This document shows positions 36,475 to 45,519 of a DNA stretch of 64,000 bases, in pieces. The notes under the pieces were generated by a model, which did not search any database, had not been told where the DNA came from, and saw only the letters and a list, made by a program, of their open reading frames with translations. Each line of letters starts with the position of its first letter. Positions within the stretch are counted from its first letter, which is position 1. The DNA is taken from contig NZ_WUFT01000013.1 in assembly GCF_010668805.1 (NCBI RefSeq), forward strand, positions 62,001-126,000. Direction: 5' to 3'. Position numbers and translations under genes: made by a program. Origin of the DNA: Rhizobium phaseoli. GTDB taxonomy: Bacteria; Pseudomonadota; Alphaproteobacteria; Rhizobiales; Rhizobiaceae.

Positions 36475-38603
36475 TGGACAAGGAACTCGAAAAGCTCTCC
36501 CGCCTCACCCGGCCGGCAGCCGATCCGCAGGCGCGCGCGCGCGCCCTTGCCGCGGCGATGCAGGCCTTCGACGGCGCAGAAAATAATGCGGCGGCAGCCC
36601 AAGGAAATGCGAAAGGCTGGCGTCAAAGCTCCATCATCAACTGGATATGGAGCCCAGCCATGAATAAGAAATTCCTCGCCGGTTCAGCGCTTGCGACGCT
36701 GCTCGTCATTCCCGCCGCGGGTTATCTCACCGTCGAACTGACCCGCAACGGATCGCCGATCGTCGACCAGACTGAGATTGCCGGCAATCTTTCGCAGAAT
36801 GCAGCGTCGAAACCGGCCGCACCGGCAGGCCAGACGGCGAAACCGGTCACAGTTGCGCCTCAACTTCCCGAGGCAGCGGCCGAAGAGAACAAGCTGGCTC
36901 GATCGTCGGCCGCCAGCAGCGCCCAAACATTGCAGGACAAGGAGCAGCAAGCTGCCGCGAAGCCCAAGACCTCTGAATTCGATACCGATGAAATGTCGAC
37001 TCTTCTGAATAGGTCGGAGGGTTCCGCCACGGCGCTCGGCGGGGCCAAACGCTCCGTGACCGTTACTCCCGGAATTGCCCCCCCCCAGCAGTTGGCCGAA
37101 CCGATGGCCGCTGTCGCCCCCTTGCCTGTACCGCCGGCGGACGGACGTGCCCAGATTCAACTTGATCCCAATCACGAGCGCTTTGCCAATGCCGCGGCAA
37201 ACCCGATCAAGAGTGTCGCGACCGACCCGGTGTCGACCTTCTCCGCCGATGTCGACAGCGCATCCTATTCCTTCGTCCGCCGGTCGTTGACGGGCGGGGC
37301 GATGCCCGATCCGCAATCGGTTCGTGTCGAGGAGATGATCAATTATTTCCCTTATGACTGGCCAGGCCCCGATAAGGCCGACCAGCCCTTCAAAGCGACC
37401 GTGACAGTGATGCCGACGCCGTGGAACCACGACACGGAATTGATGCATGTGGCGATCAAGGGTTATGACATCGCGCCGGCGACTGCGCCGCACGCCAATC
37501 TGGTCTTTCTGATCGACGTGTCGGGCTCGATGGACGAGCCGGACAAGCTGCCGCTGTTGAAAAGCGCTTTCCGCCTTCTGGTCAACAGGCTGAAGGCTGA
37601 CGATACCGTCTCGATCGTCACCTATGCCGGCAATGCCGGGACAGTGCTTCAGCCGACACGCGTGATGGAGAAGTCGAAGATCCTTTCGGCAATCGACAGG
37701 TTGGAAGCTGGAGGTTCGACCGGCGGCGCCGAAGGCATCGAGGCGGCCTACGACCTTGCCAAACAGGCCTTCGTCAAAGACGGCGTCAACCGGGTGATGT
37801 TGGCGACGGACGGCGACTTCAATGTCGGCCCGTCGAGCGACGAGGATTTGAAGCGCATCATCGAGGAAAAACGCAAGGACGGCATTTTCCTCACCATTCT
37901 CGGTTTCGGGCGCGGCAATCTCAACGATTCCCTGATGCAGACGCTGGCGCAGAACGGCAATGGCAGCGCCGCCTATATCGACACCTTGGCGGAAGCGCAG
38001 AAGACGCTGGTCGAAGAGGCCGGGTCGACACTGTTTCCGATCGCAAAGGATGTGAAGTTCCAGGTCGAGTTCAATCCGGAGCGGATCGCCGAATACCGGC
38101 TGATCGGTTACGAGACACGCGCCCTCAGACGCGAGGATTTCAACAATGACCGTGTCGATGCCGGCGATATCGGTTCCGGCCACAGCGTCACGGCGATCTA
38201 TGAGATTACGCTCAAGGGAAGCCCCGCCGTCATGAATGACGACCTGCGTTACGGCACGGCCGACAAAGCGCCGGCAGAGGCCTCCGACAGCGCTCATGGC
38301 GGCGAGCTTGCCTTCGTCAAGATGCGCTACAAGCGGCCGGGCGAAGACAAGAGCGCCCTCATCACCACCCCTGTCGGTGACGGCAACGCGGTCGCCACCG
38401 TCGACGCAGCGCCGCAGGACGTCCGCTTCTCGGTGGCCGTCGCCGCCTTCGGCCAGAAACTGAGCGGCACCAGCGCCCTCGATACCTATCCCTATCAGGC
38501 GATTGCTGATCTCGCTGCGGCATCACGGGGCACGGATCCCTTCGGCTACAGGTCGGATTTCCTCGGGCTCATCAGATTGGCTGACGGACTCAGCCAGCAA
38601 TAG
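36471..38603 (+). CDS. membrane-anchored VWA-domain protein (YfbK type), putative anti-sigma
   Basis: A 710-residue protein. About 60 cytoplasmic residues (charged, helical) precede one membrane segment (FLAGSALATLLVIPAAGYLTV); a long Ala/Pro/Gln-rich linker leads to a YfbK-type region (STFSADVDSASYSFVRRSL) and a von Willebrand A domain with an intact MIDAS D-V-S-G-S near residue 348, then the C-terminal DUF3520-like domain. The topology resembles anti-sigma factors: cytoplasmic head that could hold the coupled sigma factor, periplasmic sensor. Ligand unknown. AGGAAGAGG precedes ATG 36471 (a second ATG follows directly). Confidence 0.83.
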   Translation: MMDKELEKLSRLTRPAADPQARARALAAAMQAFDGAENNAAAAQGNAKGWRQSSIINWIWSPAMNKKFLAGSALATLLVIPAAGYLTVELTRNGSPIVDQTEIAGNLSQNAASKPAAPAGQTAKPVTVAPQLPEAAAEENKLARSSAASSAQTLQDKEQQAAAKPKTSEFDTDEMSTLLNRSEGSATALGGAKRSVTVTPGIAPPQQLAEPMAAVAPLPVPPADGRAQIQLDPNHERFANAAANPIKSVATDPVSTFSADVDSASYSFVRRSLTGGAMPDPQSVRVEEMINYFPYDWPGPDKADQPFKATVTVMPTPWNHDTELMHVAIKGYDIAPATAPHANLVFLIDVSGSMDEPDKLPLLKSAFRLLVNRLKADDTVSIVTYAGNAGTVLQPTRVMEKSKILSAIDRLEAGGSTGGAEGIEAAYDLAKQAFVKDGVNRVMLATDGDFNVGPSSDEDLKRIIEEKRKDGIFLTILGFGRGNLNDSLMQTLAQNGNGSAAYIDTLAEAQKTLVEEAGSTLFPIAKDVKFQVEFNPERIAEYRLIGYETRALRREDFNNDRVDAGDIGSGHSVTAIYEITLKGSPAVMNDDLRYGTADKAPAEASDSAHGGELAFVKMRYKRPGEDKSALITTPVGDGNAVATVDAAPQDVRFSVAVAAFGQKLSGTSALDTYPYQAIADLAAASRGTDPFGYRSDFLGLIRLADGLSQQ

Positions 38604-38670
38604 GGAAGAAGCGCCCGTGCGCTGGTAAAAGGCGGCCTCAGGCTTGCGGGCAAACCACTGCAAAACCCGC

Positions 38671-38793
38671 GACGTCATCCTCGGCTTTGTGCCGAGGATC
38701 TACGTCTGCCCAATTAAATCACTGAAAATAAACGTTTTCCCGTCAAGCAATTATTGTCGTCAGCTGCTCGGCACAAGGCCGAGCATGACGGAG
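38671..38793. repeat. intergenic palindromic repeat, RIME type
   Basis: Two hairpins, CCTCGGCTTTGTGCCGAGG (38679-38697) and TGCTCGGCACAAGGCCGAGCA (38765-38785), are themselves inverted relative to each other: GTCATCCTCGGC near 38674 pairs with GGCCGAGCATGAC ending 38790. This is the known layout of rhizobial intergenic mosaic elements. It sits between the convergent VWA and lactonase genes. The 235-base gap holds nothing else. Confidence 0.75.
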
Positions 38794-38838
38794 GAAAGTT
38801 TGTCAACAAACGAGGCCGCCTGAGAGGCGGTTTAGCGA

Positions 38839-39765
38839 TTATCCCAGTCTTGAGCCGTTGGCCGTAAGGTAGACAGCGTAAAGGGACGTTGTTGCCGTGA
38901 TGAACAGGCGATTCAGTTTCTCGCCGCCGAAGGCGACATTGGAGACGATCTCGGGAATATGGATCTTTCCAATCAGCGTGCCATCGCGATCATAGGCGTG
39001 CACACCATCGCCGGCGCTCGTCCAGATCCTTCCCGACCGGTCGACGCGAAAGCCATCGAAAAAGCCTGAGGTGCATTCGGCAAAAATGCCGAGATCGGTG
39101 AGCTTTCCATCACCGGATACAGCGAGCTTTCTGATATGACGCGGACCGCCGGACAGGTGCGATGCCCCGGTATCGGCGATATAGAGCACCGTTTCGTCAG
39201 GGGAGAAAGCCAGCCCGTTCGGCTTGACGAAATCGGACGCCACCCGGTCAGTTGCGCCTGTTGCCGGGTCGTGCCGGTAGACGTGGCATCCGCCGATTTC
39301 CTCTTCGCCATAGTCGCCTTCATAGTCGTGAAGGATGCCGTAGCTCGGGTCGGTGAACCAGATGGTCCCATCGGATTTGACGGTGACGTCGTTTGGAGAA
39401 TTGAGCCGCTTGCCGGCAATTCGGTCGGCGAGAATACTGACCTTGCCGTTGAAGTCGGTTCGGGTGACGCGGCGCGTCAGGTGCTCGCAGGTGATGAGCC
39501 GGCCCTGATTGTCGACGGTATTGCCATTCGAATTGTTGCTGGGGGACCGGAAGATCGATGTATGGCCGCCGGTGTCGTCGTAGCGCATCATTCGGTTATT
39601 AGGGATATCCGAGAAAACCAGATAACGCCCGGCGGCAAACCAGGCCGGTCCCTCCAGCCAGCGGCCGCCGGTCCAAAGCCGCTCGACGCGTGCGTGACCG
39701 ACGAAGCAGCTTTCAAAGCGCGGGTCGAGAACCTCAAAACCCGTACCGTCAATTTCCCCGAACAT
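38839..39765 (-). CDS. SMP-30/gluconolactonase-family lactonase
   Basis: A 308-residue six-bladed beta-propeller (SGL family). Metal-ligand regions are EGPAWF (Glu), NSPNDVTVKSDGTIWFTDP (Asn, Asp) and LYIADTG. It opens sugar-acid lactones to aldonates; with the sugar-acid genes nearby a glucono- or idono-lactone is likely. ATG 39765 has GGAGG six bases upstream. A half-degenerate copy of the TTATCGATAA operator lies 20 bases before the start, which puts the gene under the LacI regulator that follows. Confidence 0.86.
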   Translation of the reverse strand: MFGEIDGTGFEVLDPRFESCFVGHARVERLWTGGRWLEGPAWFAAGRYLVFSDIPNNRMMRYDDTGGHTSIFRSPSNNSNGNTVDNQGRLITCEHLTRRVTRTDFNGKVSILADRIAGKRLNSPNDVTVKSDGTIWFTDPSYGILHDYEGDYGEEEIGGCHVYRHDPATGATDRVASDFVKPNGLAFSPDETVLYIADTGASHLSGGPRHIRKLAVSGDGKLTDLGIFAECTSGFFDGFRVDRSGRIWTSAGDGVHAYDRDGTLIGKIHIPEIVSNVAFGGEKLNRLFITATTSLYAVYLTANGSRLG

Positions 39766-39785
39766 CTGTTCCTCCGTCTGTCGAG

Positions 39786-39799
39786 TGTTATCGATACCA
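39786..39799. promoter_or_regulatory. LacI-type operator, lactonase promoter
   Basis: TGTTATCGATACCA is one arm perfect and one arm imperfect of the palindrome seen at 43090 and 45467. It lies just upstream of the lactonase gene and 190 bases before the lacI-family gene. A weaker relative (GATAGCGATAAC, 39923-39934) precedes the regulator gene and may serve autoregulation. Confidence 0.6.
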
Positions 39800-39987
39800 T
39801 AATGTCGTGTTTTGTGGGCTTCGTATAGCCATCGACCTGTTGGCGTTCCTGTGAATGCACCAGGAACGCTGGTTCTTGCAGGGGAAAGTGACGCATTCCT
39901 GTGAAAATATCGATTGTGCGATGATAGCGATAACTTTATCGTGTCTGGATTGTCGAGCGCAGGAAGCGTGTTTGAAAGCGGAGACCA

Positions 39988-41061
39988 GTGAAAAACGAGG
40001 ATCAGCCGAAAGACAAGCGTCTGAAGCCCGGAGACGCTCAGAAGCTGACGATGGCGGAGGTCGCCAAATATGTCGGCGTATCCGCCATGACCGTTTCGCG
40101 GGCCTTCCGCCAGGACGCGAGCGTTTCCGAGGAGACCCGAAAGCGCATCATGGAAGCCGTCGACGCGCTCGGCTACGTGCTCGACCTGTCCGCCGGCAGT
40201 CTTTCGTCGAGGCGCAGCGGCTTCATCGCCGCGCTGGTGCCCTCCATCAACAATTCGAATTTTTCCGACACCGCGCGCGGCATCACCGATGCGCTGGAGA
40301 ATACCGGCCTCCAGCTGCTTCTCGGCTATACCGACTATGCGGCGGAGAAAGAAGAAGAGCTGATCGAGGCAATGCTGCGCCGACGCCCTGAAGGCATTAT
40401 CCTGACGGGTGGTTCGCACACGGCACGCGCCCGGCGGATGCTTGCAAAAGCCGGCATTCCTGTTGTCGAAACCTGGGAGCTTCCGGAAGACCCGATCAAT
40501 CATGTCGTCGGCTTTTCCAACAGCGAGGCGATGGCTCTTCTGGTGCGGGCGCTTGCCAGCCAGGGATACCAGAAGTTCGGCTATATCGGCGGAACGACGG
40601 CACGCGATACGCGCGGCAGTCAGCGGCGAAGCGGTTTCCAGAAGGCTGTCGAAGAACTCGGCCTGGGACCGGGACGGATGATTTCCTTCGGCGTGCCGCC
40701 GATCACCATGGAACAGGGCGGCCAGGCGATCGTCAGCTTGCTGGAGCGCTGGCCGGACACGGAAGTCGTTCTCTGCGTCTCCGACCTTTCCGCTTTCGGT
40801 GCGATCATGGAATGCAAGCGCAGGGGAATGAAAGTGCCGGGTGATATCGCCATTGCCGGTTTTGGCGACTACGAGATCTCGTCAATCTGTCATCCCAGCA
40901 TCACGACTATCAATGTCGATTGTTACGGCATCGGCCGTCAGGCCGCCGCCCGCCTGCTGGACGCGCTGCAGGGCAGCGGCGAGGCGACCGGCGACGAGAT
41001 CATATTGACGGGCTACAGGGTCGTCCTGCGCGAAAGCACGGGCCGCAGCGCCGCCCGATAG
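39988..41061 (+). CDS. LacI-family transcriptional regulator of the idonate/gluconate regulon
   Basis: A 357-residue LacI/GntR-type repressor. The helix-turn-helix is LTMAEVAKYVGVSAMTVSRA with hinge VDALGYVLDLSAGSLSSRRS, followed by a periplasmic-binding-like ligand domain (VAALVPSINNSNFSD equivalents). The start is a GTG (39988). It is flanked by the sugar-acid genes and three operator palindromes, so it very probably represses them and is released by a sugar acid such as gluconate, idonate or 5-ketogluconate. Confidence 0.86.
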   Translation: MKNEDQPKDKRLKPGDAQKLTMAEVAKYVGVSAMTVSRAFRQDASVSEETRKRIMEAVDALGYVLDLSAGSLSSRRSGFIAALVPSINNSNFSDTARGITDALENTGLQLLLGYTDYAAEKEEELIEAMLRRRPEGIILTGGSHTARARRMLAKAGIPVVETWELPEDPINHVVGFSNSEAMALLVRALASQGYQKFGYIGGTTARDTRGSQRRSGFQKAVEELGLGPGRMISFGVPPITMEQGGQAIVSLLERWPDTEVVLCVSDLSAFGAIMECKRRGMKVPGDIAIAGFGDYEISSICHPSITTINVDCYGIGRQAAARLLDALQGSGEATGDEIILTGYRVVLRESTGRSAAR

Positions 41062-41074
41062 TCGGATGCCGATA

Positions 41075-42106
41075 TCAGAAGGCGATCTGCACTTTCATCG
41101 ATTTGCTGCGGTCACCTGCCAGCTCAAAGGCGGCAACCGCCTCATCGATGGCAAAAACGCCGGTCAGCAGCGGTTTCAGATCGACGCGGCGCGCATTGAT
41201 CAGCTCGACGGCGAGCCCGAATTCCTCGTGAAAACGGAACGTCCCGCGCATCTCGATTTCTTTGGCGACGATCATGTTCTGTGGGATGGAGACATCGCCG
41301 CCAAGGCCCAGTTGCACCAGAACGGCGCGAGGCTTCAGTGTCTCCAGGCCTGCCCGCACCGCCCGCTCATTGCCCGACGCCTCGAACATCACATCGAAAT
41401 ATCCCTTTTCGGCGCTGTAAGCGGCAAGGTCGGAAGCATGCGTGGCAACATTGATCGTTCGATCCGCGCCGCTGGTGCGGGCGATGGCCAGAACGCTATC
41501 GGTTACATCAGTCGCGACGATTTCGCGGGCGCCGAGAACACGTGCCGCAACGATTGCCAACATCCCGATCGGGCCGCAGCCGGTGACCAGCACGCGTTTG
41601 CCCAGCAGCGATCCGGCGCGGTTTGCCGCATGCAAAGTTACGGCAAAGGGTTCGGCGAAGGCGGCCTCGTGAATGGAAATGCCCTCAGCGACCTTGTGGC
41701 ATTGCCAGCGCTCCGCCACCAGCCGTTGGCGAAAACCGCCCTGAATATGCGGCATCGGCATGGCGCTGCCATAAAACCGCATGTTAAGGCAGTGGTTCTG
41801 CTGTCCCTTCAGGCAATATTGGCAATGGTTGCACGGCCGGCTTGGGGAAACCGCAACACGGTCTCCCACGGCAAGATCGGCAACGCCGGCGCCCAGTGCC
41901 TTGACTGTGCCGGCAATCTCATGGCCGAGGATCATCGGTTCGCGCAGACGAACGGTGCCAAAACCGCCATGATTATAATAGTGCAGGTCGGAACCGCAGA
42001 TGCCGCCGGCTTCGATGGCAATCTCAACCTGTCCCGCGCCTGCAACTTCCGGCTCGCGCTCTTCGATCCTGAGATCCTTGGCGGCATGAATGACGATGGC
42101 TTTCAT
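41075..42106 (-). CDS. idnD: L-idonate 5-dehydrogenase (zinc-dependent)
   Basis: A 343-residue medium-chain zinc dehydrogenase: catalytic ligands Cys37 (GGICGSDLHYYNHGG) and His62/Glu63 (ILGHEIAG), structural zinc Cys cluster CNHCQYCLKGQQNHC, and NAD motif GCGPIGMLA. The GGICGSDLHYYNHGGFGTVR region is typical of IdnD, oxidising L-idonate to 5-keto-D-gluconate. It lies in one minus-strand unit with the hydroxyacid dehydrogenase and meets idnO/gluconokinase in the same regulon. Confidence 0.85.
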   Translation of the reverse strand: MKAIVIHAAKDLRIEEREPEVAGAGQVEIAIEAGGICGSDLHYYNHGGFGTVRLREPMILGHEIAGTVKALGAGVADLAVGDRVAVSPSRPCNHCQYCLKGQQNHCLNMRFYGSAMPMPHIQGGFRQRLVAERWQCHKVAEGISIHEAAFAEPFAVTLHAANRAGSLLGKRVLVTGCGPIGMLAIVAARVLGAREIVATDVTDSVLAIARTSGADRTINVATHASDLAAYSAEKGYFDVMFEASGNERAVRAGLETLKPRAVLVQLGLGGDVSIPQNMIVAKEIEMRGTFRFHEEFGLAVELINARRVDLKPLLTGVFAIDEAVAAFELAGDRSKSMKVQIAF

Positions 42107-42116
42107 ATCGAAATCC

Positions 42117-43058
42117 TCACACGACGGGGGTTGGAAGCGCGCGACCGGCAAAATGCGCAGCGAGATTGTCTCTGACCAGTTGGCCCATGGCCTTTCGTGT
42201 CTCGACGGTACCGGAGCCATGATGGGGCTGCAACACGACGTTTTGGAGCGCCAGGAAACGCGCATCGATCTTGGGTTCGTTCAGGAAGACATCGAGGCCT
42301 GCAGCCTGAATGCTACGGTCTTGCAGTGCTGCGATCAGCGCCTCTTCATCGACGGTCGTCCCGCGCGAAACATTGATCAAAATGCCGTTGGGGCCGAGGG
42401 CTTTAAGCACATCGGCGTTGATGATCTTGCTGGTCGCCTCCCCTCCCGGGACGATGACGATCAGAAAATCGGCCCAATCCGCAAGCGCCAACAGGTTGGG
42501 CTGGTAGGCATAGGCGACATCCGTGTGCTCGTGGCGGGCGAAATAAGCGATGTCGCAGCCGAAACCGGCCGCCCTTTTGGCGATTGCCTTGCCGATCCGG
42601 CCCATGCCGACAATCCCGACCTTCTTGCCGGAGACGCGCGTCACCAGCGGCATGGCGACACTGCCCCATTGGCCGGAGCGGACGAAAACATCAGCCTGCG
42701 GAACCTGTCTCGCCGTGGCAAGCAGCAACCCAATGGCGATATCGGCGACATCTTCGGTGAGCACATCGGGGGTATTGGTTACGCGAATGCCGTTGGCGCG
42801 GGCATAAGAGAGGTCGATCGCGTCGGTGCCGACGCCGTAGCAGGAGACGATTTCCAGTGTCGGCAGTTGCGCCATGAGATCGGCAGAAGCGCCGAGTTCA
42901 CCGCGTGTGGCGATGGCGCGAATATCCTTGCCGACCCTTGCGATCAGTTCCTGCCGGTCTGCTGCTTCCCAAAGGCGATGGACGCGATAGTTTGCCTCGA
43001 GATCCACCATGTCCCATTCCGGATAGGCTCCGGTCATCAAGATTTCTACCTCAGCCAT
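42117..43058 (-). CDS. D-isomer-specific 2-hydroxyacid dehydrogenase
   Basis: A 313-residue NAD(P) dehydrogenase with GIVGMGRIGKAIAKRAAGFG, the substrate/catalytic Arg in NVSRGTTVDEEAL, Glu in LDVFLNEP and His in QPHHGSGT (the last is shifted from the usual HxGS, i.e. HHGSGT). Members reduce glyoxylate, hydroxypyruvate or 2-ketogluconate; 2-keto-sugar acids fit this context. ATG 43058 has GGAG upstream; ATG 43076 is an alternative. The perfect operator lies 32 bases before the start. Confidence 0.83.
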   Translation of the reverse strand: MAEVEILMTGAYPEWDMVDLEANYRVHRLWEAADRQELIARVGKDIRAIATRGELGASADLMAQLPTLEIVSCYGVGTDAIDLSYARANGIRVTNTPDVLTEDVADIAIGLLLATARQVPQADVFVRSGQWGSVAMPLVTRVSGKKVGIVGMGRIGKAIAKRAAGFGCDIAYFARHEHTDVAYAYQPNLLALADWADFLIVIVPGGEATSKIINADVLKALGPNGILINVSRGTTVDEEALIAALQDRSIQAAGLDVFLNEPKIDARFLALQNVVLQPHHGSGTVETRKAMGQLVRDNLAAHFAGRALPTPVV

Positions 43059-43089
43059 TCCGTCTCCGTCCCGCATTTTGACAGTTGAT

Positions 43090-43107
43090 TATGTTATCGA
43101 TAACATA
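43090..43107. promoter_or_regulatory. LacI-type operator, divergent hydroxyacid dehydrogenase / idnO promoters
   Basis: TATGTTATCGATAACATA is a perfect 18-base palindrome between the divergent genes at 43058 (minus) and 43193 (plus). The core equals the one at 45467-45482. It is well placed to control both directions. Confidence 0.82.
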
Positions 43108-43192
43108 TAATTCGAAAGTGGGATGTCAAGTGAGTTCCAGCGCGAGTGGCGGTATAAGCGGTCATTCGCAGCGACACTGGAGGAGTTATTGC

Positions 43193-43957
43193 ATGAAGAA
43201 CCTGTTTGATCTGACCGGGCGGCTTGCCCTGATCACCGGCTCGAGCCAGGGGATTGGCTATGCCTTGGCGGAAGGCCTGGCCCAGCACGGCGCCGAGGTC
43301 ATCATCAACGGCCGCACGCCCGAAAGCGTCAAGCGCGCAGTCGAGAGCCTCAAGGCTCAGGGCCTGTCTGCCCATGCGGCGATCTTCGACGTGACCAGCA
43401 AGGATGCGGCCAACCAGGGCATCGACGCGGTCGAAGCCGATATCGGGCCGCTCGACATCCTGATTAACAATGCCGGCATGCAGTTTCGTAGCCCGCTGGA
43501 AGATTTCCCGGCGGACAAATGGGAACTGCTGCTGACCACCAATATTTCGAGCGTGTTTTACGTCGGCCAGGCGGCTGCCAAAGCCATGATCGCCCGCGGC
43601 AAGGGCAAGATCATCAACATCGCTTCGGTTCAAAGCGAACTCGCCCGCCCCGGCATTGCTCCCTATACGGCGACCAAGGGCGCGGTGCGCAATCTGACCC
43701 GCGGCATGTGCGCCGACTGGGCCAAGCACGGCCTGCAGATCAACGCGATTGCGCCGGGTTATTTCAAGACGCCGCTCAACCAGGCGCTCGTCGACAATCC
43801 CGAATTCTCGTCCTGGCTGGAGAAGCGGACGCCGGCCGGACGGTGGGGCAATGTCGAGGAACTGGTCGGCGCTGCCGTTTTCCTGTCGGGCGGCGGTTCG
43901 TCCTTCATCAACGGCCACACGCTGTATGTCGACGGCGGCATCACGACCTGCCTCTGA
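43193..43957 (+). CDS. idnO: gluconate 5-dehydrogenase (short-chain dehydrogenase)
   Basis: A 254-residue SDR: NAD(P) motif TGSSQGIG (residues 15-22), NNAG, catalytic Ser in IASVQSE, YxxxK as YTATKGA, and the C-terminal YVDGGITTCL. The sequence LFDLTGRLALITGSSQGIGY is typical of IdnO, which reduces 5-ketogluconate to D-gluconate. GGAGGAG is nine bases upstream of ATG 43193. It leads the operon with gluconokinase. Confidence 0.86.
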   Translation: MKNLFDLTGRLALITGSSQGIGYALAEGLAQHGAEVIINGRTPESVKRAVESLKAQGLSAHAAIFDVTSKDAANQGIDAVEADIGPLDILINNAGMQFRSPLEDFPADKWELLLTTNISSVFYVGQAAAKAMIARGKGKIINIASVQSELARPGIAPYTATKGAVRNLTRGMCADWAKHGLQINAIAPGYFKTPLNQALVDNPEFSSWLEKRTPAGRWGNVEELVGAAVFLSGGGSSFINGHTLYVDGGITTCL

Positions 43958-43970
43958 CCGAGACAAGACG

Positions 43971-44534
43971 ATGGACCTCGAAAGAGTAGTACCGCCTCTG
44001 GCCGTCGTCGTCATGGGCGTGAGCGGCTGCGGCAAATCCTCGGTCGGAGCGGGCATCGCGGCTCGAAACGGCATGCGTTTTGTCGAGGGCGACCAACTCC
44101 ACCCGGCCCGCAATGTCGAGAAGATGGCTGAGGGCATACCGCTCACCGACGCCGACCGGCTGCCCTGGCTTGACCGGATCGGCGAGGAAATTAACACCGC
44201 GCAAAATGCGTCGCAGGGATTGGTGATTTCCTGTTCGGCGCTGAAGAAAACCTATCGGGATAGGCTGCGTCAGGCGGCAGGCGGGCGCCTTGCCTTCGTT
44301 TTTCTGGAGGGGACGCGCGATATGTTGCTGTCGCGGATGCAGGCCCGTCAGGGCCACTTCATGCCGGCGTCGCTGCTTGACAGCCAGTTACAGACGCTGG
44401 AGCCGCCGACCGGTGAAGCCGGCGTCGTGACGGTGGCGATCGAGAATGCGCTGGAGGATATTGTGGCGCTGGCTTGCAAAGGGCTGAGCGGCGTGGTGGT
44501 CAAGGGAGGAGATAATCATGCAGGAAGACTATAG
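43971..44534 (+). CDS. gluconokinase
   Basis: A 187-residue P-loop kinase (GntK/IdnK): MGVSGCGKSSVGAGIA with the P-loop at residues 16-24, EGDQLHPARNVEKMAEGIPL (gluconate binding), and SCSALKKTYRDRLR. It phosphorylates gluconate to 6-phosphogluconate, which enters the Entner-Doudoroff or pentose phosphate route encoded elsewhere. It overlaps the next dehydrogenase by 17 bases. Confidence 0.87.
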   Translation: MDLERVVPPLAVVVMGVSGCGKSSVGAGIAARNGMRFVEGDQLHPARNVEKMAEGIPLTDADRLPWLDRIGEEINTAQNASQGLVISCSALKKTYRDRLRQAAGGRLAFVFLEGTRDMLLSRMQARQGHFMPASLLDSQLQTLEPPTGEAGVVTVAIENALEDIVALACKGLSGVVVKGGDNHAGRL

Positions 44535-45411
44535 AGCAGACGTCGCCGTCATCGGCGCGGGCATCATGGGAACGGCGATCGTCACGCGACTGATCGAAAC
44601 CGGGCACAAAGTATCGGTCTTCGATCTCGATGCCGAAAAGGTCGCGGCACTCACAGCCGAGGGTGCCCACGCGGCGAGTTCCGTGGAGAATGCCGTTTCG
44701 GCGTCGGAATTCTGCGTGCTCAGCCTCAATCACGCCAGCATCGTGCGCGCCGTCGTCTTCGGCGAGAAGGGGGTTGCAGCGGCGGCAAGCGAAGGCAAGC
44801 TGCTGATCGACATGTCCTCCATCGACCCTGCCGAGACGGCCGACATGGCAATGCGGCTGCGCCGGGAAACGGGCATGGCATGGGTGGATTGCCCGTTGTC
44901 CGGCGGCGTGCCGGGCGCGCTCCGCGGAAAGCTGACGATCATGGCCGGCGGCAACCCTGAGGATTTCGAACGGGCGCGCGTGGTGATGCAGCATCTTGCC
45001 GCCAATTACACGCTGATGGGCGCCTCCGGCGCCGGGCAGACCACGAAGCTGATCAATCAGCTGCTTTGCGCGGTGCTGTTTCAGGCCGTCGCCGAAGCCG
45101 TCAAGCTCGCGGAAGCCGGCGGCGTCGATCCCTCAGCCATCCCGGCAGCTCTTGCCGGCGGCCGGGCGGACAATCGGATCATGCAGGAATTCATGGCAAA
45201 ATTTGCCGCCCGCGATTTCTCCCCGACAGGAAGAATCGACAACATGCTGAAGGACCTGGATTCACTTCAAGCTTTTGCGCTGAAGACCAAGACGCCATTG
45301 CCGATGACCGGCGCAGTGGTCGAAATCCACCGCCTGCTCTGCGCGGCCGGGCTTGGTCCGAAGGACTCCGCCGAGATGATGCGCCTTCTCGACGGGCTTC
45401 AGGCCGGCTGA
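44518..45411 (+). CDS. NAD(P)-dependent beta-hydroxyacid dehydrogenase (3-hydroxyisobutyrate/6-phosphogluconate-type)
   Basis: A 297-residue enzyme with GAGIMGTAIVTRLIETGHKVSV (motif G13-x-G15-x-x-G18), the substrate signature CPLSGGVPGALRGKLTIMAGG, the catalytic Lys in GQTTKLINQ and the helical C-terminal domain. Family members oxidise 3-hydroxyisobutyrate, tartronate semialdehyde or related beta-hydroxyacids. In this operon a sugar-acid derivative is likely. ATG 44518 follows GGGAGG. Confidence 0.84.
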   Translation: MQEDYRADVAVIGAGIMGTAIVTRLIETGHKVSVFDLDAEKVAALTAEGAHAASSVENAVSASEFCVLSLNHASIVRAVVFGEKGVAAAASEGKLLIDMSSIDPAETADMAMRLRRETGMAWVDCPLSGGVPGALRGKLTIMAGGNPEDFERARVVMQHLAANYTLMGASGAGQTTKLINQLLCAVLFQAVAEAVKLAEAGGVDPSAIPAALAGGRADNRIMQEFMAKFAARDFSPTGRIDNMLKDLDSLQAFALKTKTPLPMTGAVVEIHRLLCAAGLGPKDSAEMMRLLDGLQAG

Positions 45412-45466
45412 CGGCAATCTTCATTCGAAATTCGAGATCGTCATCTTTCTGCTTGACCATCCCCGA

Positions 45467-45482
45467 ATGTTATCGATAACAT
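45467..45482. promoter_or_regulatory. LacI-type operator, sugar ABC transporter promoter
   Basis: ATGTTATCGATAACAT is a perfect 16-base palindrome, identical in its core to the one at 43090-43107. It ends 37 bases before the GTG start of the ATPase gene, placing it over the promoter of the transporter unit. Confidence 0.82.
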
Positions 45483-45519
45483 ACAGCCAATGACATCCGC
45501 AGCTTTGGGAGGAGCCACA

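Noticed and set aside
36684..38297. 537-residue antisense frame over the VWA gene
   Set aside because: Arg/His-rich shadow of the VWA gene; no motif and no ribosome site.
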